Origin: Pelodera strongyloides
Lineage: Eukaryota; Nematoda; Chromadorea; Rhabditida; Rhabditidae
Assembly (NCBI GenBank): GCA_036852015.1
Contig: JAANDG010000124.1
Location: forward strand, 124,001-188,000
DNA length: 64,000 bases
Reading direction: 5' to 3'
Below, piece by piece: positions 11,347-24,664 of the stretch (within the stretch, counting starts at the first letter, position 1; each line of letters starts with the position of its first letter). The notes beneath the pieces were generated by a model, which was not told the DNA's origin, ran no database searches, and saw only the letters and a program-made list of their open reading frames with translations. The position numbers and the translations under genes were made by a program.

Positions 11347-12590
11347 AATACTGAAAGTGGAATAAATCGTTTTTAATCAACTGTTTTGGAGTACTGCGCA
11401 ACCCTTAATCGTTATTATCATATGATGAAAAAATTGTTGTAATTATTTGTTACACATAGCATATTGCAACGGATAGCATATTGCAACGAGCATACATCAA
11501 TAACATTACGGCGTGGATGAAGTGCTGAGTTTCACCCCGAATCCACTCGGCTTGCCCAAGACAGGTTACAGGAATGAAATTGAAAATATATCGTATGTGA
11601 AAACCATATTGATGTCTTAACTACATAACGATGTGGTTAGCATGTTTTTGTTCGCGCAACTATTGTAGTGTAGCGTTTGCCGGCGCACGAACGGCCAACA
11701 CTTTGTGTTGTCTCTGTCAACGCAACTAGATCCGTGCGTGGGGGGGGGGCTGCGCGGCACACGTACAGCACACCGGTTCAAGCGCAGCTGTATGTCAACA
11801 ATTACCCTTGAAAGCGTAATTAGTTTTAGAATTTGTAATTAGTACAGATCGTCCACAGTCTAATGTTTCCCATACTGGTGGTTGGATGTTTCAGACTAAT
11901 GTGATGAAATAATTTAGCCTGTAGTAAGATGTTGCAAACACTTTTGTATATCAAGAAAGGTTTCTCTCTTCATGGGGACGTCCACTTTTGTATAGGTATA
12001 TTTCAATTAATAGTGTTGAAGTACCTGTAACCTGCAATAATTGTTCCAATGCAGCCGAGAGCAGCATCTCCAAATCTCTTAGAAAACATCAATCAAGTGT
12101 TCTGCACTGACACTTTACACGAATAAAGACCTTCACGCGAATAGATAATGTTCTTCCATCATTTCTCAGACTTAGCATCAAAAAGTCATAATTTGTTAAT
12201 TTACTATACTATATTTGAACAAAATACCATCTGCGTACGCCGAAGACCTAGCCTAGAGTTATCCGCATCTGGAGATTCATTAGCCTCTGTCATATTAGCA
12301 ACATTCCCAGTCTGACACACTATGACACACCACATGGCATGCCTGACACGCCCTTTTTCAAACATCTGTTGGCTCTCATATAAGCTCAGGTTAGGTTAGA
12401 TATGCATAATTCCCTATTAGGTTTCCCCGTAATTTGCGCTGCGCATTGGAGCATTGGCATTGGAGCACCTTGTTTTTGGCATTGTTTGAGTGTGAACTTT
12501 ATTTGTTTGAGCTTAGAAATATGTTGAGACTTGGGGTGCTCCCTTGTTCAACCCCGAGATGCTAGTCCAGCGCCAGTTTCACTTTTATTA
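11347..12590. other. No gene seen
   Basis: AT-rich with a G run at about 11741-11749. No coding signal or clear repeat. Confidence 0.6.
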
Positions 12591-12668
12591 GTGCACCGTC
12601 CGGGAACCGAACCCGGGTTTATAGTGTGGCAGGTGAGAGTTTTGCTGCTTTGCCACACGAGAGCCATT
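12591..12668 (-). repeat. tRNA-like module
   Basis: The minus strand contains GGCTCTCGTGTGGCAAAGCA and CCCGGGTTCGGTTCCCGG, a strong B box and T-arm. No clear anticodon arm. Confidence 0.5.
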
Positions 12669-12876
12669 TTGGTTCAAATGAAAATGATCTTGCGAAGAAA
12701 GATAAGCAGCCAGAAACCACCACTACTCTTGCTGAAGGCAGCTTCAACTTCTCTCTAATTGAAAGGTAAAGTTTACTGACTGTTTGCTTATAATATACAT
12801 GCATTAGACAATAAGCTTTATTTTAGTGTCGACCTCAATTCTTACTTATTTCAATAATATATCTACCCTTGTTTAG

Positions 12877-13883
12877 ATGTTTGGACCAGCAGAAGTGCGA
12901 ACTTCGCCTCTAGTAGGATCAACGAGGAACGCTCAGTGTCTCGCCGCCCGCACCCCGCACGCGTATGTGGCGACACCCGGGCGCACCACTTTCGCACGTC
13001 CTATGCATAACCGCACGGCCCAAAACTTCAAGTCTACCAGTAGCTTCTTTCACGGTGCGTTTTTCGAATTTTTTAGTAGTTTTTTCCTTCACTAAATGTG
13101 AGCAAAAAAACTACTCTATGATTATTAATTAATAATTAGAATGGTAGGAGGTTGTGAGCCCCTAGCTCGTCTCTTTACTTGGCTGTGCATCTTTATTATA
13201 TATCTATCCTTATTTAGATGGTATAGCCGAGCCATTTTGGGTGCGCTGCTACCTCTGCGCCCACATCTTTCTGGCCTGCCGCGGTCCAGTACAGCGTGGC
13301 CTAAAACTTCGAGTTGAGCTTGCCGGCCCCCCCCCCCCACTCCTAAACGATACGTTTTTCATACTGTAACTAAACATCGATCAATAATTATAATTGCTTC
13401 TCATTTGAAACCTAGGACATATTTGTTTCTTAAAGCAATGTGCCTGATTGTAGGAGGTGTTGCGTATTGTATTTAAACGATGTTAATATTTTTCAGTATA
13501 TAACAACACTACTTCCAAAGATGCGCGATGCGCTTAATGCGGAGAACAATTGCAGTGAATTTTGGCGGATTTTCCGAAGACTTACGTCTCCTTACAACAA
13601 TGCGAAGTAAAATCTCACACTTACTTTGAAAGTTGTTACCCTGTGCAGCGAATTAGATAAGCGAATATTGCATTTTCCATAGTGCATATCGAATAGTTCA
13701 TGAACGATTTTGCGGTTTTTAATTAATTTCTAAGTTTTTTTTTTAGGTTTCGTCGAAGAGCATGTGCCAAGCGGTGTCGGCGCGGAGTACGTGTCAAGTC
13801 GTCTTGTGAAACCCCCTTTACGGCGCTCCCCATTACAAAGTCCCTCTTTGAGTGGATCTGTGAATGAATCTACAAATAATATA
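12877..13883 (+). CDS. Partly resolved small gene, function not recognised
   Basis: Three exon-like pieces. 12877-13054 starts with an ATG directly after the acceptor CCCTTGTTTAG and reads MFGPAEVRTSPLVGSTRN, then a basic Ser/Thr/Ala-rich tract. 13497-13606 follows TTTTTCAG and contains LLPKMRDALNAENNCSEFWR. 13747 onward follows a T-rich acceptor and has two open frames, one ending FEWICE and one ending VNESTNNI. AATAAA signals lie at 13920-13929. The simple GT-AG joins do not keep one frame across all pieces: the donor at 13055 puts exon 2 in a frame that stops after 13 codons. The structure is therefore unresolved. The third-frame C-terminus (VKPPLRRSPLQSPSLSGS) looks protein-like. I do not recognise a family. 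Confidence 0.4.
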
Positions 13884-14580
13884 TAAAATTGTATAAACTG
13901 TTCTTTTGCAATCTCGACTAATAAATAAAATTACTGCAAACTTTTGTGTGTATCATTAGTTTCCAATGTTACAATCACTTTTTATATTATCTAGGTAAGT
14001 GAAGGGTGGAAGCATAGCTAACACGCTGCCTCTGATGATGGAACTAAAAAAAAAGAGATTGTCGACGCGTAACAAACTATGTTCCTCATTCGCAGTTTAG
14101 TGGTAATCTTAATTCCACGTTTCCTCCCAAACAAGCGGGAAGCGCGGGATTCGGTTCTTAGTGCGCGCGCTAATTAGGAGCCTTGCCGCTAACACAAGGC
14201 CTTGCCTATGTTTAATTGCGGGACATGATTCGCTAATCTGTCAGGAAACATGCGACTTTTATTATTGCGTGGGATTGGGTGCTAGCCTGCCAGGAAACGC
14301 GGGTTTTATTTCTGTTTCGCGGGAAACGTGCAGCAGAAGAACAGAGTAAGAAACGCAACGGAATTCAGCAGAAGAAAATCATCTCGCACCTTACGTTTTC
14401 ATGTTCCATGCGTAGGCTTTCACATACGCCAGAGGCTGATGACTTTCATTTCAATGCAGTGTATTAGTATAACTTGTTGTCTGGAATTCCGGAACCTCTA
14501 AATTTTAGTTTCCTTTTTTATAATCACCACAGAGGACCCATGCTTACAGTAGGAAACCACACTTACACTGAGAATCAATA

Positions 14581-15154
14581 GCCCGTATTCTCGGGCTGCA
14601 CGGAACTTCAAAAATGGGAACATGTTCCGGGAAAATATCCGCACGGAAATCTTCCGCTGCGGAACTGATTCCGCTCTGGATGGGTGCCAGAATACGAATC
14701 AAACGGAAAATGTTCCATGTAGTTTAACACTTTGACTTTACCATTAATTTTCTTTCATATTTTGAGTTTATATCATAATATTTTTTTGTTTTTATATTAA
14801 CTTAACACATTTTTCCTTGTTTTATAGCAATTTCTAGCATATATGTGCTTATTTTTCATTAACGAATTGTAAATTTAACGAAAATTATTATTTAAAAATA
14901 AAAAAGGTGAAAGAAAAACAAATAACAAAAATTTACAAAAGAAATAAAGTAAAAATAAACGAACGGAAAATTTCCGTCGTGATTTCCCACACAAAAACCT
15001 CGGGGAAATTTTTGTATGGAAACAATTTCCGTTTGGCCGAACGGAAATTTGCAGACTACAAACTACACGCTCCGTTTGTCCGAGAATACCACACTTTTCG
15101 CGGAACGGAACATGTTCCGCGACGGAAAATTTCCGTGCGCCCGAGAATACGGGC
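14581..15154. mobile_element. 574-base element with GCCCGTATTCTCGGGC ends
   Basis: The ends carry GCCCGTATTCTCGGGCxGCACGGAA and its complement; the inside repeats GGAAATTTCCGT-type words. TA flanks both sides, as a Tc1/mariner-type duplication would. A second, highly similar copy lies in reverse at 54589-55174. The open frame inside is Lys/Ile-rich and not transposase-like. Confidence 0.9.
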
Positions 15155-15535
15155 TAATGTGGGTTTGGTTTCTTAGCATTGCTTCCGCTTTCACTTTTCG
15201 ATACCGTACACGTGGTTATACAACAGACAACAGCACGTTTGGTAATACATCCAGAGGCAAAAGTGCATGCACGGTGCCGAAGGCAAGTGATGATTTTGAA
15301 ATTTGTACAAGACATTTCTATTTGTAATCTTTTTGCCTCAAAAGTGCTCAAAAGTACTAAATAAAGATTGGAATTACTTTGTAGTTAACCTTTGAATACA
15401 TACGACCATAACTAGAGTAGGTTCCCTGGACGGGTTACGTTCCATTTACGCTAGAATGAGCACTGCGTTTTTTTCTGTTATCGGCGGTTATCTGCTCTCT
15501 TTGTTATTTTATCACCTTTTCAGTTCACAATAAAC

Positions 15536-18500
15536 ATGTCGTTCCTTCAATTGATGGACTTTAACGGATCCGTGAAGAGGAACAAGTATCAGGATGCTAT
15601 GCTGAGGACGTTGGTAGGTTTCTCGAATACATACATATACCGTATGAAAGTGAAGAATCGAGAAATTAACTTCTAATAGAGATGTGGGCTATGCAAGCTA
15701 TTAACCTTATAAGGGACGGGATTTGCGTAGTCACTTTATCATAAGCGAATCCTCGTGCAGTTTCTTAGTCAATCCGTTACATTATGTTTTCAGAATAGCC
15801 GTGAGGAGTTCTTACAACGGCTTGAAGACGAACGACGCTGTCGCACTCAAGGTACCCGTTTACTTTGTTACTATAGGTCGTCGTGTTTGTTCGTTTATGT
15901 AATAGCTGCAGTGATATGCGCACTGCTCACAGACTATATGGTCAAGTATACGCAGTATATTCTCGACATGTACCGATTCTGATGCATTGATTACTTGCCT
16001 TTCAGATCTTTTACGAACGAGTTCCGCTTTGAAAATCCAGAAATGTTGGCGTCGTCGAGTTGCCCAGAAACTTTTATGGACGCGTGCTCGGTACGATTTT
16101 ATGCTGGTTTTAACAGAAATATGGTAATGAATCGGCATTCGGCTGATTTCTTCTCTGTGTTTCCAAGGCGTTATAGCGCAGCAGGCAGAGCACTTATCTC
16201 TAAAGCGAGAGGTCGAGGGTTCGAAGTTCGAACACCGCATGAGGCAGTGATGCTTCATTCTTGCCGAAAACGGGGTTTCGTTGTGGACATACACTCAAAA
16301 TCACCCGGCTTCAAATTCTTCTCTATATAATGTGATATATGTGCTTCTGTCGTGATATATGTATATATTAGATTTATTTTGCAGAAAAGCATTCGACGAT
16401 GCTGGGGAACCATCGACTATGGAAGGTTTAGCCGTGCAAATCACTCGTTTGTCACTGTTCTACAAAAGTCCTGATGATGATCCTCGTATTGTGAGTATTC
16501 TTAATTTCCTTGTATTATAAACTTTAACTTGATAATACTTGTGCTTCACCTTCAGTACCGTGACCTGAAACCAAACTGTACACTTCAGTTCAGTACCTTG
16601 ACCTGAAACCATACACTTCAGTACCTTGACCTGAAACCATACACTTCAGTACCTTGACCTGAAACCGTACACTTCAGTACCTTGACCTGAAACCGTACAC
16701 ATAAAGATGAGATGGATCGACCATAGCTTGAGTGAAACATCCGCTCTACCGTAGTTCTGAGGCCGTATTCACCAACACGCAGGGAGCCCTCACTGACTGG
16801 CCTCCCCATGGAGCTAAAGAGTGCGTAGAGAGTGCGAGAGCAGAAGAGATTCTGAGCGCTCATGAGCTTAGGGAGGGCTCCCTGTGTGTTGGTGAATACG
16901 GCCTCTGATTGCGAACACCTATCAGCTCATTCCCTAATCTACATACTTCATTACCAAAAATAGTTATTTTAATTTCTAAGTATTCAAAGCAAAATTTAAA
17001 TTTTGTAAATTGAGAAACTATATAGTTTTTTTTTTTTAAATTTACCCTTTAGAGTATCTTTCTTTGTATATTGACTAACAATTTCAGATTTTCATCTGTG
17101 GTCGACTTCTTGCTCACCTTCGTGCTTCTGGACCAGATACTATTCCGAAAGCCACCCGAAAACAGCTACTACGTTGTGTGCTAACGTTTTTGAAAAAGGT
17201 CGGTGTGGGTGTGCCTGATTTAAAGTGATATTTGATTCTTGAATTCTTGACTTCCACTTTTGAATTGTACTGTTAAAAGGTATGTTTAAAAAAGAGCATC
17301 GATCGTTTCTGAACAAGTTCACTTGATATATGACCTAACTGACTTATGCTTTAGGCGGATCAAAATTGCAATGTGGCGGTCCCTCTAAGGACCGTTGGCG
17401 GGCTTTTGGACTCGCAGACTTACGAAGATTATGTAAAGGTTCGGGTTTATTTATTTATATATTGGTTCCGATATAATACATGAACTTAGTTCACTTCTCG
17501 TCTTCTCCCTGTTGATATTTCATAACAACGTGTTGGGAACGAGAACTGCAAACTTAGACTCTCAGAGTATTCAATGGTAAAGAACTTACGTACTCACTTA
17601 TTCTTTAGCTTTAGAAAATTTAGTAGTACATTATCATACCTTCTTCTTTTTAGGCTCAGGGCATAAATCTCGTCGGGAAATCCTAATGTGTTTCCCGAAA
17701 TTCTATTTGTTTATTTGTCTGATATATGCAAAACCACCTTCCAAATTTGTTCTTATGTAATATGCTAATTTGGAAGGTGGTTTCGTCGGTCAGTTCGTCA
17801 ACGGGATTATGCCCAGGTTAGGCTGAGCCTTTGTATGATTTGTCTCTTTCAGAATGGCTTCTTTTCCGCGATGCTTCGACAAATTTCCTTCTTCTCGCCA
17901 TCATCAATTACGAGTGTACATTGGGACGAGAGAAGGCCGCCGAAACTTGAAACCCTCTGTGAATTCCTAATGATTCCATTCGATAAGGCACCTAAAGTAG
18001 ATCGGTAGGTACTTTTTGAACTTACTTTTTATTATATATTCTTATTCCCATGTGATGTATAACTGCAACTTGTTCGCCTGACGTCGGAAAATACCAAAAT
18101 ACGTGTAATTTGGTGGATGGGGGTTCTATCAGTGAACAACGGCAATCTGATTACATTTTTATTATAAAGAATCAAATAAGTACTGTCATAGGTAGAAATC
18201 AAAATGTAAAGTGATAGGACCACACAGGCTAGAGAATAGTTCCCAACAAGAGGACTAGCTACGTGTTTTTATTCTAGTTAGTTACGTCAATCATGGAATC
18301 TTTAAACTATACTTTCCCTTGCTCCTTTCAGAGCCTCGGTTCTATGCAGTCTTCTGCACGAGTGTTCTACCACTCCGCATCTGCCTGCCTGTCTTGCAGT
18401 TGTGCTACCGTACATTTCGTCAAAAGTCAAATCCGGCGAGATCAACGAGATTACTGTCATTGGAGCAGCGCAGTTGTTGTTGGTACGCGCGTCAGAGACA

Positions 18501-21500
18501 AACCCCAAATGGACGAAGCATTTGTATGCGATCATGGCCTGTGTGAGGGGAATCAAGCTAGGTGAGAGGTTTCTGGGTTATCTATACCTATATTAGTATA
18601 CTGTAGTATACTGTAGTATACATTGAAGAATATAAAAAGGTCAATTAAGCGGTAACCTTTTCGGGTTCCGTGCCTGGCCTGAATTTTTCGGGTTCCGTCC
18701 GTGCCTGGTCTGAATTTACATTTCTATCTTTGAAGCTGGCCAGTGGCGAGATTGGACTTTTTTTTACACGAGAAAGACCGGAATCCGTGATACGTTTCAC
18801 TCAAAAATATATAAAGTTGCAAATTTGCTTTATGCTGCTTTATGCCCAGGCCCCTCGCCTCTTTATTCTATCAACTTCTTTTGTGAGAAAACTTAGTTGG
18901 ATGTAAATAACTACTTTTAGGTGCCCTACCACCTCCATGGCGTGTCCAGCTAATTCTGGCGCTGTCTGGCTTTGCACAATCTTGTAATTTTGATTCTGAA
19001 GTTCGCAGTGGCGCGTCTGTTGTTAAAAGGGGAGAAGAGATGGAGACAGATCAGCAGAGTGAGGAACAGGTAGCATTTCTTTTCTTATCGAATTTACATT
19101 TGATTGCCCTCGATTGCTTTGTTTCGTGAAAGTATGCAAACTTGTGCTAAAAAATCATGCAAGGTACGAATATTGATTTTACTGTGAGTATGTTTGAAGT
19201 GAGACTTTGTTTAAATGATTATGTTGTAATATATGTGCCCTTATTATCGGATAAATAGTGCATAAATGGAGGGTTAGTGTTTTTTAGTGTGTGAGAAGGA
19301 TAATTCGTGAGAGAAGTGCAATTGGTCCTATCTTATTTTAAGAGTCGGATCGGAGTAATAATTGTAGCTCTAATGTCAAAAAAAAAAAAAAACATTTTTT
19401 TAGCTGAACAAAATGATGGAAAATTTCGTGCGTGACAGTCTCGCGAGCAAGGAATGGCTTTCCGTGTACCTGTCCACGGTGAAAGAAGATGAGTCTACAT
19501 ATGAGAATCGCCTGGCTGTTGTACACATTGTGACGTCTATCCATAAGGTTGGCTTTGGGTTATTTATTGGTACTAATACACAGTTTAACTATAAAAAGAC
19601 CGGGTACTGCGACCAATCAGCGATTTGCTTTATAAGAGAAACTACAAATGTAGTTCACGACATTCAGATGGGTACCGAAGTTTACCGAAGTTCTAAGCTA
19701 CCATTTAAAGCGAAATGCTAGCCTCTTTGGAAAATTTGCATATGATAGGCAAATCCTATGTATCCTATGCTAATTTTGTACAATTGCCGTGGACGATCGT
19801 ACAAAATTAGCATAGGATACATAGGATTTGCTTATCATATGCAAATTTTCCAAAGGGGATAGCATTTCGCTTTAAATGCGGATCTTATTTATGACCTAGA
19901 CCTACAAAGAAGTGTCTTTGACCCATTTTTCATAATAATTGCCCATTCAGCCCACGGTTGTGGAATCTCTGTCGGGCAGCCGTGAATTCGCAGTCCGGCT
20001 CTGGAAACTGATAACATCTCTGAACGGAAAGCTTGTGTTTGGTGTATCGAAGACTTATGTTTCGGCTCTATGTAAAGGTTTGTCGATAGCTGATTACGTG
20101 TATTTTCAACCCCTTGATTTCGATTAATTTTATCTTTTGTAATGTCAAACTCGAGGGGTGAAAGCGAAAGCTAGAAAAACGCAGTATTGTGGGGGAATTT
20201 ACATATTTTTATCGTGCCAACAATATTTACACAAAAAAAACTATTTTGGATATGGTTGATTGAAATAAAGGTTTATATATAACTTTAGGCGAGGCGCTCA
20301 GTTCCACTGCCCGACTACACATGATGGCTTCGTTATGTCTCTTCTCGTCTCTTCTTTCGGCAAATATCCGTTCGATTGATGATACGGAGCTGGTCGATGA
20401 AAATCCGAGAATGCTGTTCACTGTACAACAATTGACGGAGGTGGCCAGGGTTTTGAGGTGAGGAAATTGGGGAATTACTGTAGTTTTGGATTGGACGTCG
20501 AGGAGAAGCTTACTGTAATACTGTGTTCTGGACTTCATAATCACACTGTAGTTGTGTAGTAGTTCCTGGTGGTGAAAGGTGAAAGCTTTCTGTTGCTGAG
20601 GAGTTCAAGTGTACTGTTAGGCTTGAATTCTTGTGGTGATTGTGATGAGCAAGTCATACTGGTTCACGTCCAGTCCAGTTAAAGCGAAATACCGGCCGGT
20701 TTTTGAAACGCATCGTCGACAACTGAATTCCTACGTGTTTATGCTAATTTTTTCGAATTTAGCTCGATTTTTTGTTCTAATTTGTGTTCATTTGCATATG
20801 ACGCATAGGAATGTTGGTGTACTCGATGTGTTTCAAAAACACAGCAGCGGATCATAGTCGTGCATGTTGATCGCAGAGAATCCTTACATTGCAAGTGCAC
20901 GTTGATTTAATGGAAAGCTTTAAAATTAGCGTGTTCCAGGGATATCACGCTCGGTCTGATTGACCTAGCCTTCCCCGAGGGAGTCCATGTGAAGAATGCT
21001 CAAAAGAATGTGGCAAAACAATTGGAAAACGCCCAATACTCGCAATTGTTTGAGGCAATGGTTGGTTTCCTTTATTTGTTTTATTTTCATTTTCCGGTTT
21101 TTCGGGTTTTATCAACTTTCATAACCGTGCTCTATTAAATGAGCTATCTTGACTGGATTAACTACTACGATTAGATGAATTAGTTGTCTATTGTTAGTTT
21201 TTTTAATTTTCTCAGGTCGGTGTGGTGCGCACCATTCAGCAAAAAGATCAGCGTGTCCGTTTCTTGCCCGCGGAATTCTGGAGCGATCATGGGCGTCAGG
21301 TTTGTTGTTTTCAGGCTATAAATCTATGCGTAAAATTACGCATCAACCATCTCCGGATTGGCTTTGACCATCTCCGGAGGCAAATGCAAATATATAGATT
21401 TGAGTGAAACGTATCAGTGGTATTTTACGGTTCGACTCTCAACTAAGCGACCATCTCCGAAATTACGCATGGAAATTATAGCCTGGTTGTTTTGCGTGTG

Positions 21501-24500
21501 TTGATGTGCGTATCAGTGTAAAAGTTTCTGTACAGTTATCATGATGTGACTAGTTGGAAGTGGGTAAATTGGATTGGTTTTCTAGATATATGCAGCGTAC
21601 TCATCACTGCTATACACTGAGCAACCATTTGTTAAAACGAAATACCGGCCGGTTTTTGAAACTCATCGAGATCGAGTTCACCAGCATTCTTATGCAGCTT
21701 ATGCAAATGAGCATAAATCCGAATAAAAAATCGAGCTAAATTCGAGTATCTTAGCATAGGTACGCAAGAATTCAGTTGATGTTGTCCACGATATGTTTCA
21801 AAAACCGGCCGGTATTTCTCTTTAATGTGCATGACTGACAGTGAATGTATTGCCAAAAAAGGCTTAGAACGAATGTTGTTGAAAACCTCTAACAGTAATG
21901 ACCAGTCAGCTGCTTTCCTCGATCTTTTTCTTACTAGGTCCATAGATAAGTGGTCCATAAATTTGTATAACAAAACCGATGACTATAGTTTTGATGTTAT
22001 ACGCTTTCCCATGTTTGATAGTAACATATGCAACCGTATCAAAATTAATTGTATTCAAGGAGAACTAATTAGAATTCATAGATGTACTTCAATCCTTTTT
22101 AGCTTTAAACTTAAAACACAAGAATTTTACAAAAAACTTCAAAGTAATGGTTACCCATGCCAAATTATTAAAACAACATTTAAAAAAACTTTTCACAAAT
22201 ACCCTATAATAATGCATAAATACGGCACTACATCCAAGTCACTCTGCACCTGGGTTGACAAACAAATGAGCTAAATCTATGTTTCCTTTCTTTTTGATAA
22301 CACACTACCGTAGTCCACCCACCGCTGTACATTTACCCTAGCAATGCGGCCAGGTACCCTTTCCACTGATCACTGTTATGCCGTGCACCCCACTTATTGA
22401 TCTGCCGACTATATTCCTAGCTCACCGCTGTACTGATAAAGTTGGTAAGTACAAGTTTTTAGTTACTTTTTCGGCATACGCAAATGGTAAGCATTTATTA
22501 AATTTCAGGAAGCTGTTATACCTAGGCAAGGTAAGCGTTTTTTGTTTGTTACTTTTCAGGAGAATGCTGAAACAGTAAGGTAAGCGTTTACTACCTTTTC
22601 ATTTACACTTATAATAATATATATTATAATTTCCTTATTATAAACCATCTTTAATTGCCCTCTCACTCTCTCCTATTTCCTTTCATACTCTTAAATCCGT
22701 GGCCGTCGCACTGACGAGACCCCACCATGGTAAAACTCCTCGTATGCGACTGGGGTCGAAACGGGGTCCCATATTTCTAATATGGGCCATATTACTTCTC
22801 TTTTTATGTTTATTGCACTAGTGTATATGCATTATAGTTTTCCTTTTATTTGTAAGGATGTAATCGAGAAAGTTTTCTAGGTTCAGATGGAAACACATTT
22901 TTTTAAACGTGTACTTTAGGTTGTGCTGCGGAGAAGCAACTTTGGACACGTTTCACAGCCATATAGGAGCGCACGACGAGGTGAGAACTTATTTTTAGAG
23001 TTGTGGTTATTGAGCCAGAAATTACCCTAACCTCGAATGCGCGCTTAATTTTGAGTGTTCTTTGGTCGTTAAAAGTTCTGGTATTTCACGATGTTTCACG
23101 CGCTGTTCTTTACAGCTGTAAAAAGATTACGCACCATTCGGAGCAATGCATCTGGAGAAAGCTGAGTGTCCGTAGCTCTGAAATGGCTCAAATTTGCTTT
23201 CTTTTATTCTGTTGTGAATAGCGTCCAAACTTTCAACTTTGGTATGCTCTGACTAATTGTAAATAATATGAATCTCATCGCAAACTGCAAACCCTGTTAT
23301 TTTCAATAGAGTATTGTTTAGGCCGCGTGAGGATGGCAGGCCGCCATGGTGAACCACAGGCACAGGACTACGCCTCATTCACATTTGTGCAACATTTGGT
23401 GAATCGGTTAGTGTTTTATTTATGTTTAGTTAATTTATTATGCACTTCCATAAGAGCCTTGATACTTCAAGCTACAGCATGGGAAATGGTCCTTATTGTT
23501 GGTGAGGGTCGAAATGTAAAATGCCAATTGGGTACGTTTCACTCAAAGGTGTAGACTTGCAATAGCGCTAGGACATGGTTGATGTTTGATTTTATGCACC
23601 GATGAGCCAGAGACTGCGTTAGACTTGATACTTATGAATTTGTCATATATTGATTATTGATGTGATGCGCGCTCCATGTGTAAGAGATGATGATGATATC
23701 AATATTTGAAAGGTTATATATTATATGAAATATGAAATGCTGGAAATGCCTGACGTCATTACCTACATATATACGTTACGTTTGATTTCCATTGTTTATT
23801 TTCAAATTACCTGTTTGCTAAGCAACGACAACACGACGAGTTATATACTATTTGTTTTTCATCATTTCATTGTTGTGCACACCCTGTGGTATTATTTAAC
23901 TAATAAATAATGAAAGTTGCAGTGCTGAAGGGTCTTCATCAAGCGACGACGAGAGTGACGATGGTGATGCTACTTCTTCCACACAAATGAACAGCACAGA
24001 CATGAGAAATGTTTCGATCATGAGGTCGATACCGTTTGTGGTTTCGTTTAGGGACAGGAACAAGGTTCGTTTTTTAACATTACAGTCGTATAAGTCTTCT
24101 CTAAGGTTCGGCACCTCTTCTAAGAAAAATTCCATGTGGTTGACAGCTTTAGCTTACCGTGCCCTACCGTACTTTTACTTTTACAGTATTCACCTACTTT
24201 ATTTGTGTACCTATCTCCTTGTTTCAGATGTTCGAAGTGATGCTGAAGCAAGATCGGGAGCACCACGGAATATCAGACGAATGGGGATGGGGTAAGGGTT
24301 TTATAGCTTTTTCATTCAAGTATCATTTTGTCTTTTGTGCTCTCTTTTGGATATCAGTATTTTGTTTGGCTTACTTTGTCAATACGTGAATGTGGACATG
24401 GAACGATGGAACCCCCAATCGTCAACGTTCCATTTGTATTCTCGGGAATTCGATACAGTAACCTCGAATGACAAGAATATTTTCGAATCTTATTCGTTTA

Positions 24501-24618
24501 ACCTTAGGCTTGCCCCGCTCGCAGACGATATCGATTTCTGTTCGGCGACAACACTTGTACGAAGATGCATTCGAAGCGTTATCGATTTCGCAGGGTAATT
24601 TTTTTCATTGTTTGGTTT

Positions 24619-24664
<46 letters not shown>

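Noticed and set aside
14907..15327. Lys/Ile-rich frames as a transposase
   Set aside because: They lie in the 574-base element and mirror each other in its second copy; no catalytic DDE pattern and far too short.
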